Source: Blastococcus sp. CT_GayMR19
GTDB lineage: Bacteria; Actinomycetota; Actinomycetes; Mycobacteriales; Geodermatophilaceae
Assembly (NCBI RefSeq): GCF_004570385.1
Contig: NZ_SPQL01000006.1
Span: 1 to 64,000 of the forward strand
Direction of reading: 5' to 3'
DNA length: 64,000 nt
Position numbers and translations under genes: made by a program. The notes under the pieces are model-generated. The model did not search any database, was not told where the DNA came from, and was given only the letters and a program-made list of their open reading frames with translations. This document shows, one piece after another, positions 45,745-55,174 of this stretch. How positions within the stretch are numbered: position 1 is the stretch's first letter; each line of letters starts with the position of its first letter.

Positions 45745-46112
45745 GCCTCCCGGGGGTCGGTGAGGAGATCTCCCGGGTGGCTTTCGACCGGGCGGTGACG
45801 CTGTTGACGGCAGAAGGCAGCGAGCTACGCGTCGAAGGGCCCTTCGACCTCACCGTCGACGGGTCGACCACCGAGAGGGTGGACCCTTCCCACGTCGCCC
45901 CGCACGCGGCTGTCCTGGTGCGGCAGGTGCGCCGGCGGGTCACGGCCCTGCGGGTGCTGGACGGCGGTGGCCTCGAACTTCGCATCGACGGCGACTTCTC
46001 GATGCTCGTTCACCCGGGTCATGAGTTCGAAGCCTGGACGTACAACGGATCAGACGATTCGAAGGCCGTCGGCATGCCGGACGGCGACGTCGAGACCTGG
46101 GGCCTCAGGTAG
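45741..46112 (+). CDS. small protein resembling DUF6188
   Basis: The 123-residue protein is mostly beta, with a pattern ([14 protein letters not shown] ... [18 protein letters not shown] ... FEAWTYNG ... [12 protein letters not shown]) like the uncharacterised actinobacterial DUF6188 group. No catalytic residues stand out. It overlaps hisF by GTGA and so is probably expressed with it, although a role in histidine synthesis is not suggested by the sequence. Confidence 0.65.
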   Translation: MSLPGVGEEISRVAFDRAVTLLTAEGSELRVEGPFDLTVDGSTTERVDPSHVAPHAAVLVRQVRRRVTALRVLDGGGLELRIDGDFSMLVHPGHEFEAWTYNGSDDSKAVGMPDGDVETWGLR

Positions 46113-46189
46113 GACCCGGGCGAGTTGAGGACGGCGGCGCTCCGGGCAAACCGGTTGGACCTCACGGGACCGTCCGTCGAGACTGAGCC

Positions 46190-47629
46190 GTGCTCCTGAC
46201 CCTGTCGACCACCCACCGGCCCGCCACCGACCTGGGCTTTCTGCTGCACAAGAACCCGGAGCGGGCGCAGTCGGTGGACGTCTCCGCAGGCCGGGTGCAC
46301 GTCTTCTACCCCGAGGCGAGCGACGAGCGCTGCACGGTCGCGCTGCTGCTGGACGTCGACCCGATAGCCCTGGTCCGGAACGCCCGCGGAACCGCGACCG
46401 AGGGCTTCAGCCTCGGGCAGTACGTGAACGACCGCCCGTACGCGGCGTCCAGCCTGCTCGCGGTCGCCCTCGGCAAGGCCTTCGCCAGCGCGCGCCGCGG
46501 CGTCAGCAAGGAGCGGCCCGACCTCGTCGACGTCGCCCTGCCGCTGGAGATCCACCTGCCCGCACTCTCCTGCCGCGGCGGCGTCGAGATGGCGCAGCGG
46601 TTCTTCGCCCCGCTGGGCTGGACGGTCGGGGCCCGGCCGGTGCCGCTCGACGAGACGTTCCCCCACTGGGGCGACTCCCGGTACGTCGACCTGCGCCTCA
46701 CCGGCACGCAGCGGGTCGCGGACGCGATCAACCACCTGTACGTCGGCCTGCCCGTCCTCGACGACGCCAAGCACTACTGGGTGAGCAGCGACGAGATCGA
46801 CAAGCTGCTGCGGGCGGGGGAGGGCTGGCTGGCGACGCACCCCGACCGCGACCTGGTCACCCGCCGCTACCTGGCGCACCGGGTCTCCTTCGCGCGGGCG
46901 GCGATGTCCCGGCTCGCCGAGGTGGACGACCTCGAGCCGGACAGCCTCGACGACGCCGTCGTCACCGCCGGGAGCGGCGACGAGCAGGACGAGCGCCCCG
47001 TGCCGCTCGTGCTGCAGCGGCACGGGGCCGTCGTCGCCGCCCTGCGCGCCTCCGGCGCCGCGCGCGTGCTCGACCTCGGCTGCGGCAGTGGGGCCCTCCT
47101 GGCCGCGCTGCTGAAGGAGGGCGCGCTCACCGAGATCGTGGGCGTCGATGTCAGCCACCGGGCCCTGGAGGCGGCCGCACGCCGGCTCCACCTCGACCGC
47201 CTCCCCGACCGGCAGCGGGCCCGGGTGACGCTCCTGCAGGGCGCACTCACCTACACCGACGCCCGGCTGCGCGGCTACGACGCGGCGGTGCTGATGGAGG
47301 TCGTGGAGCACCTCGATCCCGACCGGCTGCCCGCCCTCGAGCGCACCGTCTTCGCCGACGCCGCCCCCGGGACCGTGATCGTCACGACGCCGAACGTGGA
47401 GCACAACGTGCGCTACGAGGCGCTGCTGCCCGGCGGGATGCGGCACCGCGACCACCGGTTCGAGTGGAATCGCGCCGAGTTCGCCGGGTGGGCGACCGGG
47501 GTGGCGGCACGGCGCGGCTACGCCGTCCGCTTCCTGGGGGTGGGGACGGACGACCCCGAGGTCGGTCCACCGACGCAGATGGCGGTCTTCACCCGCAGTG
47601 CCGCGGTCGCCGGCGAGGACGCCGCATGA
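46190..47629 (+). CDS. hen1: RNA 3'-terminal ribose 2'-O-methyltransferase Hen1 (bacterial type)
   Basis: Bacterial Hen1 methylates the 2'-OH at the 3' end of cleaved RNA before Pnkp seals it, so repaired RNA resists the same ribotoxin. The 479-residue protein has an N-terminal Hen1-specific domain (about 1-240) and a C-terminal methyltransferase with the SAM loop RVLDLGCGSGALL and the metal-binding MEVVEHLD, completed by a His in MRHRDHRFEW. GTG 46190 lies five bases after GAGACT (46179-46184). pnkp overlaps its stop by ATGA. Confidence 0.93.
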   Translation: MLLTLSTTHRPATDLGFLLHKNPERAQSVDVSAGRVHVFYPEASDERCTVALLLDVDPIALVRNARGTATEGFSLGQYVNDRPYAASSLLAVALGKAFASARRGVSKERPDLVDVALPLEIHLPALSCRGGVEMAQRFFAPLGWTVGARPVPLDETFPHWGDSRYVDLRLTGTQRVADAINHLYVGLPVLDDAKHYWVSSDEIDKLLRAGEGWLATHPDRDLVTRRYLAHRVSFARAAMSRLAEVDDLEPDSLDDAVVTAGSGDEQDERPVPLVLQRHGAVVAALRASGAARVLDLGCGSGALLAALLKEGALTEIVGVDVSHRALEAAARRLHLDRLPDRQRARVTLLQGALTYTDARLRGYDAAVLMEVVEHLDPDRLPALERTVFADAAPGTVIVTTPNVEHNVRYEALLPGGMRHRDHRFEWNRAEFAGWATGVAARRGYAVRFLGVGTDDPEVGPPTQMAVFTRSAAVAGEDAA

Positions 47630-50238
47630 GCGCCGACGACGTCCAGGGTCCCGAGGACGCGGCCGAGGAGACCGACGGCCGGGGCGGCCGCGCGCTGGCC
47701 ATCCCCGACCTCGCGCTCGTCGTCCTCGTCGGCGCTTCCGGCTCGGGCAAGTCGACGTTCGCCCGGCGGCACTTCGCCCCAACCCAGGTGCTGTCCAGCG
47801 ACTTCTTCCGCGGGCTCGTCGCCGACGACGAGAACGACCAGGCGGCCACCCCGGACGCGTTCGACGTCCTGCACTACACCGCCGCCACCCGGCTCCGGGC
47901 CGGCCGGCTGACCGTCGTCGACGCCACCAACGTCCGGCGCGAGGACCGCGCGTCGCTCGTGCGGCTCGCCAAGGACCACGACGTGCTGCCGGTCGCGATC
48001 GTCCTCGACCTGCCCGAGTCGGTCTGCATCGAGCGCAACGCCGCCCGCCCGGACCGCGAGCTGTCCGCGGCCGTGATCCGCCGGCAGCGCTCGGAGCTGC
48101 GCCGCGGACTGCGCGGGCTGGGCCGCGAGGGGTTCCGCAAGGTGCTGGTCCTGCGGTCACCGGAGGACGTCGAGGCCGCCGTCCTGACCTACGAGAAGCA
48201 GTACAACGACCGGCGGGAGGATCCCGGGCCGTTCGACGTCATCGGCGACGTCCACGGTTGCCGCGCGGAGCTCGAGGAACTGCTCGGCCGCCTCGGCTAC
48301 ACGATCACACGCGACGACCGCGGCCGGCCGGTCGACGCCGTCCACCCGGACGGACGCCGCGCTGTCTTCGTCGGCGACCTGGTCGACCGCGGGCCGGACT
48401 CACCCGGCGTCCTGCGTCTCGTGATGGGCATGGTCGCCGCCCGGCACGCGCTCTGCGTGCCGGGCAATCACGAGAACAAGCTGGTCCGTGCCCTGCGGGG
48501 GCGCAACGTGCAGATCAGCCACGGCCTGGAGGAGACGCTCACCCAGCTGGCCGCCGAACCCGAGGAGTTCCGCGGCGCCGTCGAGGAGTTCTGCTACGGG
48601 CTGGTGAGCCACTACGTGCTCGACGGCGGTGCCCTCGTCGTCGTGCACGCGGGGCTGCCGGAGAAGCTGCAGGGCCGGTCCAGCGGCCGGGTGCGGTCCT
48701 TCGCGCTGTACGGGGACACCACCGGTGAGACCGACGAGTTCGGGCTCCCCGTCCGCTACCCGTGGGCGAAGGACTACCGGGGCCGCGCGATGGTGCTCTA
48801 CGGCCACACGCCGGTGCCCGAGCCGGAGTGGGTCAACAACACGATGTGCCTGGACACCGGCTGCGTCTTCGGCGGGAAGCTCACCGCGCTGCGCTATCCC
48901 GAGCGCGAACTCGTCGCCGTCCCGGCGGCCCGGACCTACTACGAGCCGGCCCGGCCGTTCCTCGTCGACGGCGCGGCCCCGCCGCTGCAGCCCGCCCGCG
49001 ACGCGGACGTGCTGGACATCGAGGACGTGCTCGGCAAGCGCGTGGTCGAGACGCGGCTGGCCGGGCGGGTGACCGTCCGCGAGGAGAACGCGGCCGCGGC
49101 GATCGAGGTGATGAGCCGCTTCGCGCTCGCCCCGCAGCAGCTGCTGCACCTGCCGCCGACGATGAGCCCGGTCGCGACGTCGCAGCTGCCCGGGCTGCTC
49201 GAGCACCCGGCCGAGGCGTTCGCCCACTACCGCGACGAGGGCGTCGACCGGGTGGTCTGCGAGGAGAAGCACATGGGCTCCCGCGCGGTCGCGCTCGTCC
49301 GCCGCGACGACGTGCTCGGCGACCCGGACCGCCCGGTCGAGCGGCGCGGCGCCGTCCACACCCGCACCGGACGGTCGTTCTTCGCGCCCGACCTGACGGC
49401 CGCCGTCCTGGCGCGGCTGGCGGCGGCCGTGGAGGAGGCGGGGCTGTTCGACGAGCTCGGCAGCGACTGGGTCCTGCTGGACACCGAGCTGCTGCCCTGG
49501 TCGGCGAAGGCCGGCGAGCTGATCCGCTCCCAGTACGCGTCGGTGGGCGCGGCCGCCCGCGCCGCGGTGCCGGCGGCGGTCGCCGAGCTGGAGCGGGCGG
49601 CGGCCCGGGGGCTGGACGTCGGCGCCCTCCTCGACCGGCAGCGGCAGCGCGCCGGGGACGCGGCCGCCTTCACCGACGCCTACCGGCGCTACTGCTGGCC
49701 GACCGACGGCCTGTCCGGGATCTCGGTGGCGCCGTTCCAGGTGCTGGCGGCGGAGGGGGCGACCTTCGCCGAGCGGGAGCACGCCTGGCACCTCGCGGTC
49801 GCCGACCGGCTGGCGGCCGCCGACCCGGAGCTCGTGCGCGGCACCGCCCACCGGTACGTCGACCTGACCGACCCGGTGAGCGAGGAGGCGGCGACGGCCT
49901 GGTGGACCGAGCTGACCGCCGCCGGTGGCGAGGGCATGGTGGTGAAGCCCGCGGCCAACCTGACCCGGGGACGGCGGGGCGTCGTCCAACCGGGCCTCAA
50001 GGTCCGCGGCCGGGAGTACCTGCGGATCATCTACGGCCCCGACTACACGCGGCCGGAGAACCTCGACCGGCTGCGCGAGCGGAACCTCGGGCGCAAGCGC
50101 GGGCTGGCGCAGCGGGAGTACGCGCTCGGGATCGAGGGGCTGGAGCGGGCCGCCCGCGGCGAGCCGCTGTGGCGGGTGCACGAGTGCGTCTTCGCCGTCC
50201 TCGCGCTGGAGTCCGAGCCGGTCGACCCCCGCCTGTGA
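47626..50238 (+). CDS. pnkp: polynucleotide kinase-phosphatase-ligase Pnkp
   Basis: This RNA end-healing and sealing enzyme has 870 residues, matching the well-studied clostridial Pnkp. Module 1 (about 1-175) is a 5'-kinase with P-loop GASGSGKST (Lys42). Module 2 (about 200-480) is a metallophosphoesterase with GDVHG (Asp208, His210), GDLVDRGP and GNHENK. Module 3 (about 500-870) is a ligase-like adenylyltransferase with nucleophile Lys548 in EEKHMGSRAVA. Pnkp needs Hen1 to complete ligation, and the coupled gene order fits this. The pair lies between hisF and hisI. Confidence 0.95.
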   Translation: MSADDVQGPEDAAEETDGRGGRALAIPDLALVVLVGASGSGKSTFARRHFAPTQVLSSDFFRGLVADDENDQAATPDAFDVLHYTAATRLRAGRLTVVDATNVRREDRASLVRLAKDHDVLPVAIVLDLPESVCIERNAARPDRELSAAVIRRQRSELRRGLRGLGREGFRKVLVLRSPEDVEAAVLTYEKQYNDRREDPGPFDVIGDVHGCRAELEELLGRLGYTITRDDRGRPVDAVHPDGRRAVFVGDLVDRGPDSPGVLRLVMGMVAARHALCVPGNHENKLVRALRGRNVQISHGLEETLTQLAAEPEEFRGAVEEFCYGLVSHYVLDGGALVVVHAGLPEKLQGRSSGRVRSFALYGDTTGETDEFGLPVRYPWAKDYRGRAMVLYGHTPVPEPEWVNNTMCLDTGCVFGGKLTALRYPERELVAVPAARTYYEPARPFLVDGAAPPLQPARDADVLDIEDVLGKRVVETRLAGRVTVREENAAAAIEVMSRFALAPQQLLHLPPTMSPVATSQLPGLLEHPAEAFAHYRDEGVDRVVCEEKHMGSRAVALVRRDDVLGDPDRPVERRGAVHTRTGRSFFAPDLTAAVLARLAAAVEEAGLFDELGSDWVLLDTELLPWSAKAGELIRSQYASVGAAARAAVPAAVAELERAAARGLDVGALLDRQRQRAGDAAAFTDAYRRYCWPTDGLSGISVAPFQVLAAEGATFAEREHAWHLAVADRLAAADPELVRGTAHRYVDLTDPVSEEAATAWWTELTAAGGEGMVVKPAANLTRGRRGVVQPGLKVRGREYLRIIYGPDYTRPENLDRLRERNLGRKRGLAQREYALGIEGLERAARGEPLWRVHECVFAVLALESEPVDPRL

Positions 50239-50242
50239 CCGA

Positions 50243-50854
50243 TCAGGACACCTCGACGCGGGCGACGTCCTTCCGGCCGGCCGCCCACAGGAGCAGCTCC
50301 ATCGGCTCGCCGGCCACCACCCGGCCGCCCGCCCCGACGCGCCGCTCCGCGTCCGGGACGTCGGAGCGGCGCAGCACCACGCCGCGGCGACCGGCGGCGC
50401 GGCGGGCGTAGAAGGCGGTCGCGGTCCAGACGGCGTCCTGGTCCTCCCGCGACAGCTCGCGGACCGTCCACTCCGGTTGGGCCCGCCGCACGTCCTCGTG
50501 GTGGATCGCGAACTCGGACACGTTGACCAGGGAGGCGACGGCCGGCCAGCTGGTCGGCAGCCAGGCCGGCGGTCCGACGCGCACCCGGTCGACGAGCGCG
50601 CGGTACGGCGTCCCGGCGCGGAGCCGGTCCTCGGCCGCGTGCGCCCACGCCGCGAGCGGGCCGCCCAGACCGGCGGCCTCCAGGCCGTAGCCGAGCATGG
50701 CGTCGGGCCGGCGGTCGCGGACGACGAGGTGTGCGGCGAGGTGGGCAGTGGTCCAGCCGGCGCAGCAGGACGGGGCGTCCGGGCCGAGCTCGTCCAGCAG
50801 GTCGGCCAGCGCCGCGCGCTCGCGGGCCGCGAGCGGCGGGGAAGAGGCGGTCAT
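50243..50854 (-). CDS. TIGR03085-like metal-binding protein (maleylpyruvate isomerase/DinB-like fold)
   Basis: The 203-residue helical protein has likely metal ligands: His in TTAHLAAHLVVRD and the pair in EFAIHHEDVRRAQ, as in the actinobacterial TIGR03085 group related to mycothiol-dependent maleylpyruvate isomerases. It may use mycothiol, but no reaction is established. It converges on pnkp, with four bases between stops. Confidence 0.8.
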   Translation of the reverse strand: MTASSPPLAARERAALADLLDELGPDAPSCCAGWTTAHLAAHLVVRDRRPDAMLGYGLEAAGLGGPLAAWAHAAEDRLRAGTPYRALVDRVRVGPPAWLPTSWPAVASLVNVSEFAIHHEDVRRAQPEWTVRELSREDQDAVWTATAFYARRAAGRRGVVLRRSDVPDAERRVGAGGRVVAGEPMELLLWAAGRKDVARVEVS

Positions 50855-50906
50855 CGCCGGAGGTTACCGAGGAGCCGACGCCGGGCAGCCGCCCCGCGAA
50901 CGGCGA

Positions 50907-50919
50907 TTAGCAGCACTAA
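50907..50919. promoter_or_regulatory. short inverted repeat at the exporter promoter
   Basis: TTAG and CTAA flank CAGCA. The repeat lies about 9-21 bases before TAGCAT (50928-50933), a likely -10 for the ABC exporter pair, so it sits where a repressor would block transcription. No regulator gene is adjacent. Confidence 0.4.
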
Positions 50920-50966
50920 CGAACGCGTAGCATCGGAACCTCGCCGTCCGATCATGGAGGAGACCT

Positions 50967-52742
50967 GTGGCCCGCCGCCGAGACGCCGTGGTGCGGCGCG
51001 GGCTCCGCCATGTGCTGCGGTCGATCGTCGAGCAACCCGGCATGTTCACCCTCGCCGTCGTGGCCAGCAGCCTCTACGGCGCGATGACGGTCGCCAGCGC
51101 CTACGTCATCGGCGAGATCACCGACCGGGTGCTGCTGCCCTCGTTCGCGGACGGAGCCACGACGACCGCGGCGCTGGCCCTGGCATCGCTGGCGATCATC
51201 GGCGTCGCCCTGCTCAAGATCGTCGGCATCGTCGGTCGCCGTCTCTTCGCCGGGATCATGAGCTACCGGCTGCAGGCCGACTACCGCCGCCGCGTCACCG
51301 GCCAGTACCTGCGCCTGCCGCTGTCCTGGCACCAGCGCCATCCCACCGGCCAGCTGCTCTCCAACGCCAACTCCGACGTGGAGGCGTCCTGGTTCTTCGT
51401 GGCGCCGCTGCCTTTCGCGTGCGGGGCGCTGGTGATGATCGCCATCACGGTCGTCGTGCTGTTCCTCACCGATCCGCTGCTCGCGCTCGTCGGACTGGTC
51501 GTCTTCCCGCTCGTCTTCGTGGCCAACATCGTGTACTCGCAGGTGATGAGCCCGCGCATGCAGCGGGCGCAGCAGCTCCGGGCCGAGGTCAGCGAGATCG
51601 CCCACGAGAGCTTCGACGCCGCGCTGGTGGTCAAGACGCTCGGTCGCGAGGCGGCGGAGACCGAGCGGTTCGGCGCGCGGGCGGAGGAGCTGCGCGACGG
51701 CCTCGTCGCCGTCGGCCGGGTCCGCGGGCTGTTCGACCCGATGATGGAGGCGCTGCCGAACCTCGGCACCCTCGTCGTCCTCCTCATCGGGGCCGGTCGC
51801 GTGGCCGACGGCAGCACCGACGCCGGCGAGCTGGTCGCCATCGCCTACCTCTTCACCCTGCTCGTCCTGCCCATCCGGGCCATCGGCTGGGTGCTCGCCG
51901 ACCTGCCCCGCGCTCTCGCCGGCTTCGACCGGGTCACGCCGGTCCTGGACGCCACCGGGGAGACGCCGTACGGGCCGGACGCCGCGCCCGCGGGGACCGG
52001 CGGCGCCGGGCTCGACGTCTCCGGCGTCGGCTTCACCTTCGCGGGCGTGGACCGCCCCACGCTCGACGGGGTCACCTTCGACGTACCGGCGGGGACGACG
52101 GTGGCCGTCGTGGGGCCCACCGGCTCCGGCAAGTCGACCCTGGCCGGGCTGCTGGTCCGCCTGGTCGACCCCACCGACGGCCACGTCCTGCTCGACGGCG
52201 TCGACCTGCGCGGCCTCCGCGAGGGCGAGGTCAGCACCACGGCCGCCTTCGTCGCGCAGGGCGCCTTCCTCTTCGACGACACCGTCCGGGGCAACGTCAC
52301 CCTCGGCGCACCCTTCGGCGACGACGAGGTCTGGGCGGCGCTGCGCGTGGCGGCCGCCGACGACTTCGTCGCGGCGCTGCCCGAGGGCCTGGACACCCGG
52401 GTCGGCGAGCGCGGCGCGTCGCTGTCCGGCGGTCAGCGGCAGCGGCTCGCGCTGGCCCGCGCCGTCGTCCGCCGGCCCCGGCTGCTGGTGCTGGACGACG
52501 CGACCAGCGCCGTCGACCCCGCCGTCGAGGCACGGATCCTCGACGCGCTGCGGGACAGCGACACCCCCGCGACGGTGGTGGTGATCGCCTACCGGCAGGC
52601 CACCATCGCCCTCGCCGACGAGGTGGTGTGGCTGGAGCAGGGCCGCGCGCTCGCGCGGGGCACCCACGACGAGCTGCTCGCCGAGGTGCCGGGCTACGCG
52701 GCCCTCGTCCGCGCCTACTCGCAGGCCGAGGTGCCCGCGTGA
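50967..52742 (+). CDS. ABC exporter half-transporter with degenerate ATP site
   Basis: The 591-residue product fuses a six-helix membrane domain (about 1-320) to an ATPase domain. Walker A GPTGSGKST and signature LSGGQRQR are canonical. Walker B ends VLDDATSAVD, with Asp in place of the catalytic Glu, and the H-loop reads IAYRQ with Tyr in place of His. These are the changes of the non-hydrolysing site of heterodimeric exporters. GTG 50967 follows GGAGGAG (50954-50960). The next gene encodes the partner. The substrate is unknown. Confidence 0.92.
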   Translation: MARRRDAVVRRGLRHVLRSIVEQPGMFTLAVVASSLYGAMTVASAYVIGEITDRVLLPSFADGATTTAALALASLAIIGVALLKIVGIVGRRLFAGIMSYRLQADYRRRVTGQYLRLPLSWHQRHPTGQLLSNANSDVEASWFFVAPLPFACGALVMIAITVVVLFLTDPLLALVGLVVFPLVFVANIVYSQVMSPRMQRAQQLRAEVSEIAHESFDAALVVKTLGREAAETERFGARAEELRDGLVAVGRVRGLFDPMMEALPNLGTLVVLLIGAGRVADGSTDAGELVAIAYLFTLLVLPIRAIGWVLADLPRALAGFDRVTPVLDATGETPYGPDAAPAGTGGAGLDVSGVGFTFAGVDRPTLDGVTFDVPAGTTVAVVGPTGSGKSTLAGLLVRLVDPTDGHVLLDGVDLRGLREGEVSTTAAFVAQGAFLFDDTVRGNVTLGAPFGDDEVWAALRVAAADDFVAALPEGLDTRVGERGASLSGGQRQRLALARAVVRRPRLLVLDDATSAVDPAVEARILDALRDSDTPATVVVIAYRQATIALADEVVWLEQGRALARGTHDELLAEVPGYAALVRAYSQAEVPA

Positions 52743-54559
52743 GCGAGATCGTGGAGCGGCCCGAGGGCGCGTTCGCCACCCTCCGCCGCGGCCTGCGGAT
52801 GATGCCCGAGTTCCGCCGCGGTCTCCCGGCCACGTTCGCGCTCGCCCTGGTCGCCACCGCCGGCCGGGTCGTCGTCCCGATCGCCGTCCAGCAGGTCATC
52901 GACCGCGGCCTGGCCTCGGGCGACCCCGATCTGGGCCTGATCGCCCAGCTCGTCCTCGTCTGCGCGGCGGTGGTGGTGATCACCGCCGTCGCCGTCTACC
53001 GGATGAACGTACGGCTGTTCCGGACGACGGAGACCGCGCTGGCCGGCCTGCGGATCCGTGCCTTCCGCCACGTGCACGACCTGTCGGTGCTGCACCAGCA
53101 GGGCCAGCGGCGCGGCTCGCTGGTGTCCCGCGTGACCAGCGACGTCGACCAGCTGTCGGTGTTCATGCAGTGGGGCGGGGTCCTGGGGCTGATCAGCGTG
53201 GGTCAGCTCGTCGTCGCCACCGTCGTCATGAGCTTCTACTCGTGGCAGCTCACCCTGCTGGTCCTCGCCTGCTTCGTGCCGCTGGGGATCGCCGTGCGCT
53301 GGTTCGCCAAGCGCCTGGCCGCCGCCTACGGCGTGGTCCGCGAGCGGGTCGGCGACGTGCTCGCGGCCGTGGCCGAGTCGGTCGTCGGGGCGCCCACGGT
53401 GCGCGCCTACGGCGTCCGGGCGCGGACGGCGGAGCGCATCGACGGCGCGATCGACCGCCATTACCGCGCGCAGGTCGACGCCCAGAAGACGACCGCCGCG
53501 GTGTTCGTGAGCGGTGAGTTCGTGGCGGCGTTCGCCAACGCGGCGGTCGTCGTCGTCGGCGTGCTGCTCGGGCTCGCGGGGGAGATCTCCGCCGGCACGC
53601 TCGTGGCGTTCCTCTTCCTGGTCACGCTGTTCGTGGCCCCGGTGCAGACCGCGAGCGAGGTGCTGAACGAGGCGCAGAACGCCGTGGCCGGGTTCCGCCG
53701 GGTGCTCGACGTGATCGACACCGAGCCCGACGTGCGCGACCCGGCCCTCGGCGACCCCGACGGCGTGCACGCGCTCCCGTACGGCCCGCTCGGCGTCCGC
53801 TTCGACCGCGTCTCCTTCCGGTACTCGCCGGCCGCGCCCAAGGCCCTGGACGACGTGTCGCTCACCGTGGAGCCGCGCCGGCGGGTGGCGATCGTGGGGG
53901 AGACCGGGTCCGGGAAGACGACGTTCGCCAAGCTGGTCACCCGCCTGATGGACCCGGTGGAGGGCCGCGTGCTGCTCGGCTCGGACGCCGGGGGCTGGGT
54001 GCCGCTGCACGAGGTGGCCTTCGACTCGCTGCGCACCCGCGTGGTCATGGTCCCGCAGGACGGCTTCCTGTTCGACGCCACGGTGGCCGACAACGTCCGG
54101 TACGGCCGGCCGGGGATGACCGACGCGCAGGTGGCGGTCGCCTTCGAGGAGCTCGGCCTGGGCACGTGGCTCGAGGGGCTTCCCGAGGGCGTCGCCACGC
54201 ACGTCGGGCAGCGGGGCGAGTCGCTGTCGGCGGGGGAGCGGCAGCTGGTCGCCGTCGCCCGCGCCTACGTCGCCGATCCCGACCTGCTGGTGCTCGACGA
54301 GGCGACCAGCGCGGTCGACCCGGCCACCGAGCGGCGGCTGACCCACGCCCTCGACCGGCTCACCGACGGGCGGACGACGCTCACCATCGCCCACCGCCTC
54401 TCCACCGCCGAGCGGGCCGACGAGATCCTGGTGGTGGATGCCGGCCGCGTCGTCCAGCGCGGCTCGCACGACGAGCTGGTGGACGCCGACGGCCCCTACG
54501 CCCGGCTGCACGCCTCGTGGCGCCGCTCCTCGACCGGCCAGCCGGAGTCCGTCGCCTGA
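52739..54559 (+). CDS. ABC exporter half-transporter with canonical ATP site
   Basis: The 606-residue partner has a six-helix membrane domain and an ATPase with Walker A GETGSGKTT, Walker B VLDEATSAVD and H-loop IAHRLST, all catalytic. Its signature is LSAGERQ rather than LSGGQ. In the dimer, its Walker and H-loop residues pair with the good LSGGQ of the upstream subunit (active site), and its weak signature pairs with the upstream degenerate Walker B. GTG 52739 overlaps the upstream stop. Confidence 0.93.
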   Translation: MSEIVERPEGAFATLRRGLRMMPEFRRGLPATFALALVATAGRVVVPIAVQQVIDRGLASGDPDLGLIAQLVLVCAAVVVITAVAVYRMNVRLFRTTETALAGLRIRAFRHVHDLSVLHQQGQRRGSLVSRVTSDVDQLSVFMQWGGVLGLISVGQLVVATVVMSFYSWQLTLLVLACFVPLGIAVRWFAKRLAAAYGVVRERVGDVLAAVAESVVGAPTVRAYGVRARTAERIDGAIDRHYRAQVDAQKTTAAVFVSGEFVAAFANAAVVVVGVLLGLAGEISAGTLVAFLFLVTLFVAPVQTASEVLNEAQNAVAGFRRVLDVIDTEPDVRDPALGDPDGVHALPYGPLGVRFDRVSFRYSPAAPKALDDVSLTVEPRRRVAIVGETGSGKTTFAKLVTRLMDPVEGRVLLGSDAGGWVPLHEVAFDSLRTRVVMVPQDGFLFDATVADNVRYGRPGMTDAQVAVAFEELGLGTWLEGLPEGVATHVGQRGESLSAGERQLVAVARAYVADPDLLVLDEATSAVDPATERRLTHALDRLTDGRTTLTIAHRLSTAERADEILVVDAGRVVQRGSHDELVDADGPYARLHASWRRSSTGQPESVA

Positions 54560-54572
54560 GGACGAAACCGGG

Positions 54573-54592
54573 CCGCCCCGGCGGAGGGGCGG
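54573..54592 (+). terminator. possible terminator after the exporter pair
   Basis: CCGCCCC (54573-54579) pairs with GGGGCGG (54586-54592) around six bases, 14 bases after the stop. There is no T-run. Confidence 0.4.
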
Positions 54593-54648
54593 GCACCTCG
54601 GGGACCGCGACCACCACCGGGCCGCGGCCCGTCCCCCGGTCGGCGTCC

Positions 54649-54654
54649 TAGGCT
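54649..54654 (+). promoter_or_regulatory. -10 element TAGGCT for a leaderless transcript
   Basis: TAGGCT ends six bases before GTG 54661. The same hexamer serves hisA. Confidence 0.6.
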
Positions 54655-54660
54655 CGGACC

Positions 54661-55164
54661 GTGCCGTCGTCGTCCTCCCGGAGCCGGGTCCCGGCGCGTC
54701 GCTCGCCGCGGCCCGCCGCACGGGCAGGCACGTCCGCGACCCCGCAGGAGCGGCCGCTCGCCGCGTCACTGGCTGCGATCTTCGGCCTGCTGGTCGCCGC
54801 CGTGGACGGGTACCTGCTGTGGCTGCTCTGGACGCCCGAGGTGGGCTGGGACAGCTATCTGCTCGTCCCGGTCCTGCTCGGCGTCCTCGCGGTCGCGGCC
54901 GCGACGGCGGTGTTCCTCGGCGTCCGTCGCGGCTGGCTGTTCCTGGCGGTCGCCGCCGCGCTGCCGCTGCTGGCGCTGCTGGCGGTGGTGGTGCTGTTCG
55001 CCATCCTGGGCGGCGGCTCGGCGCTGTTCGGCGCGATGGCCCTCCTGGTCGCCCCGGTGGGCTGTCTGGTCCTGGCGCTGCGGCGTCCGGTCCGGGAGTG
55101 GACCCGTTCCGGCCGGGGACGTCGCCCCGCGGGGGGACGGCGCGAGCCGGGGTCCGCCCACTAG
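54661..55164 (+). CDS. membrane protein of unknown function
   Basis: The 167-residue product has a basic, Ser/Arg/Pro-rich N-terminus of about 30 residues and four hydrophobic helices (about 33-52, 64-84, 88-112, 117-138), ending in an Arg/Gly-rich tail. No family recognised. Start GTG 54661 fits a leaderless mRNA. The stop codon TAG is also the first three bases of the next gene's -10 element. Confidence 0.65.
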   Translation: MPSSSSRSRVPARRSPRPAARAGTSATPQERPLAASLAAIFGLLVAAVDGYLLWLLWTPEVGWDSYLLVPVLLGVLAVAAATAVFLGVRRGWLFLAVAAALPLLALLAVVVLFAILGGGSALFGAMALLVAPVGCLVLALRRPVREWTRSGRGRRPAGGRREPGSAH

Positions 55165-55167
55165 CGT
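55162..55167 (+). promoter_or_regulatory. -10 element TAGCGT overlapping the upstream stop
   Basis: TAGCGT, whose first three bases are the upstream stop codon, is followed by seven bases and GTG 55175. Confidence 0.6.
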
Positions 55168-55174
55168 CGCGGGA

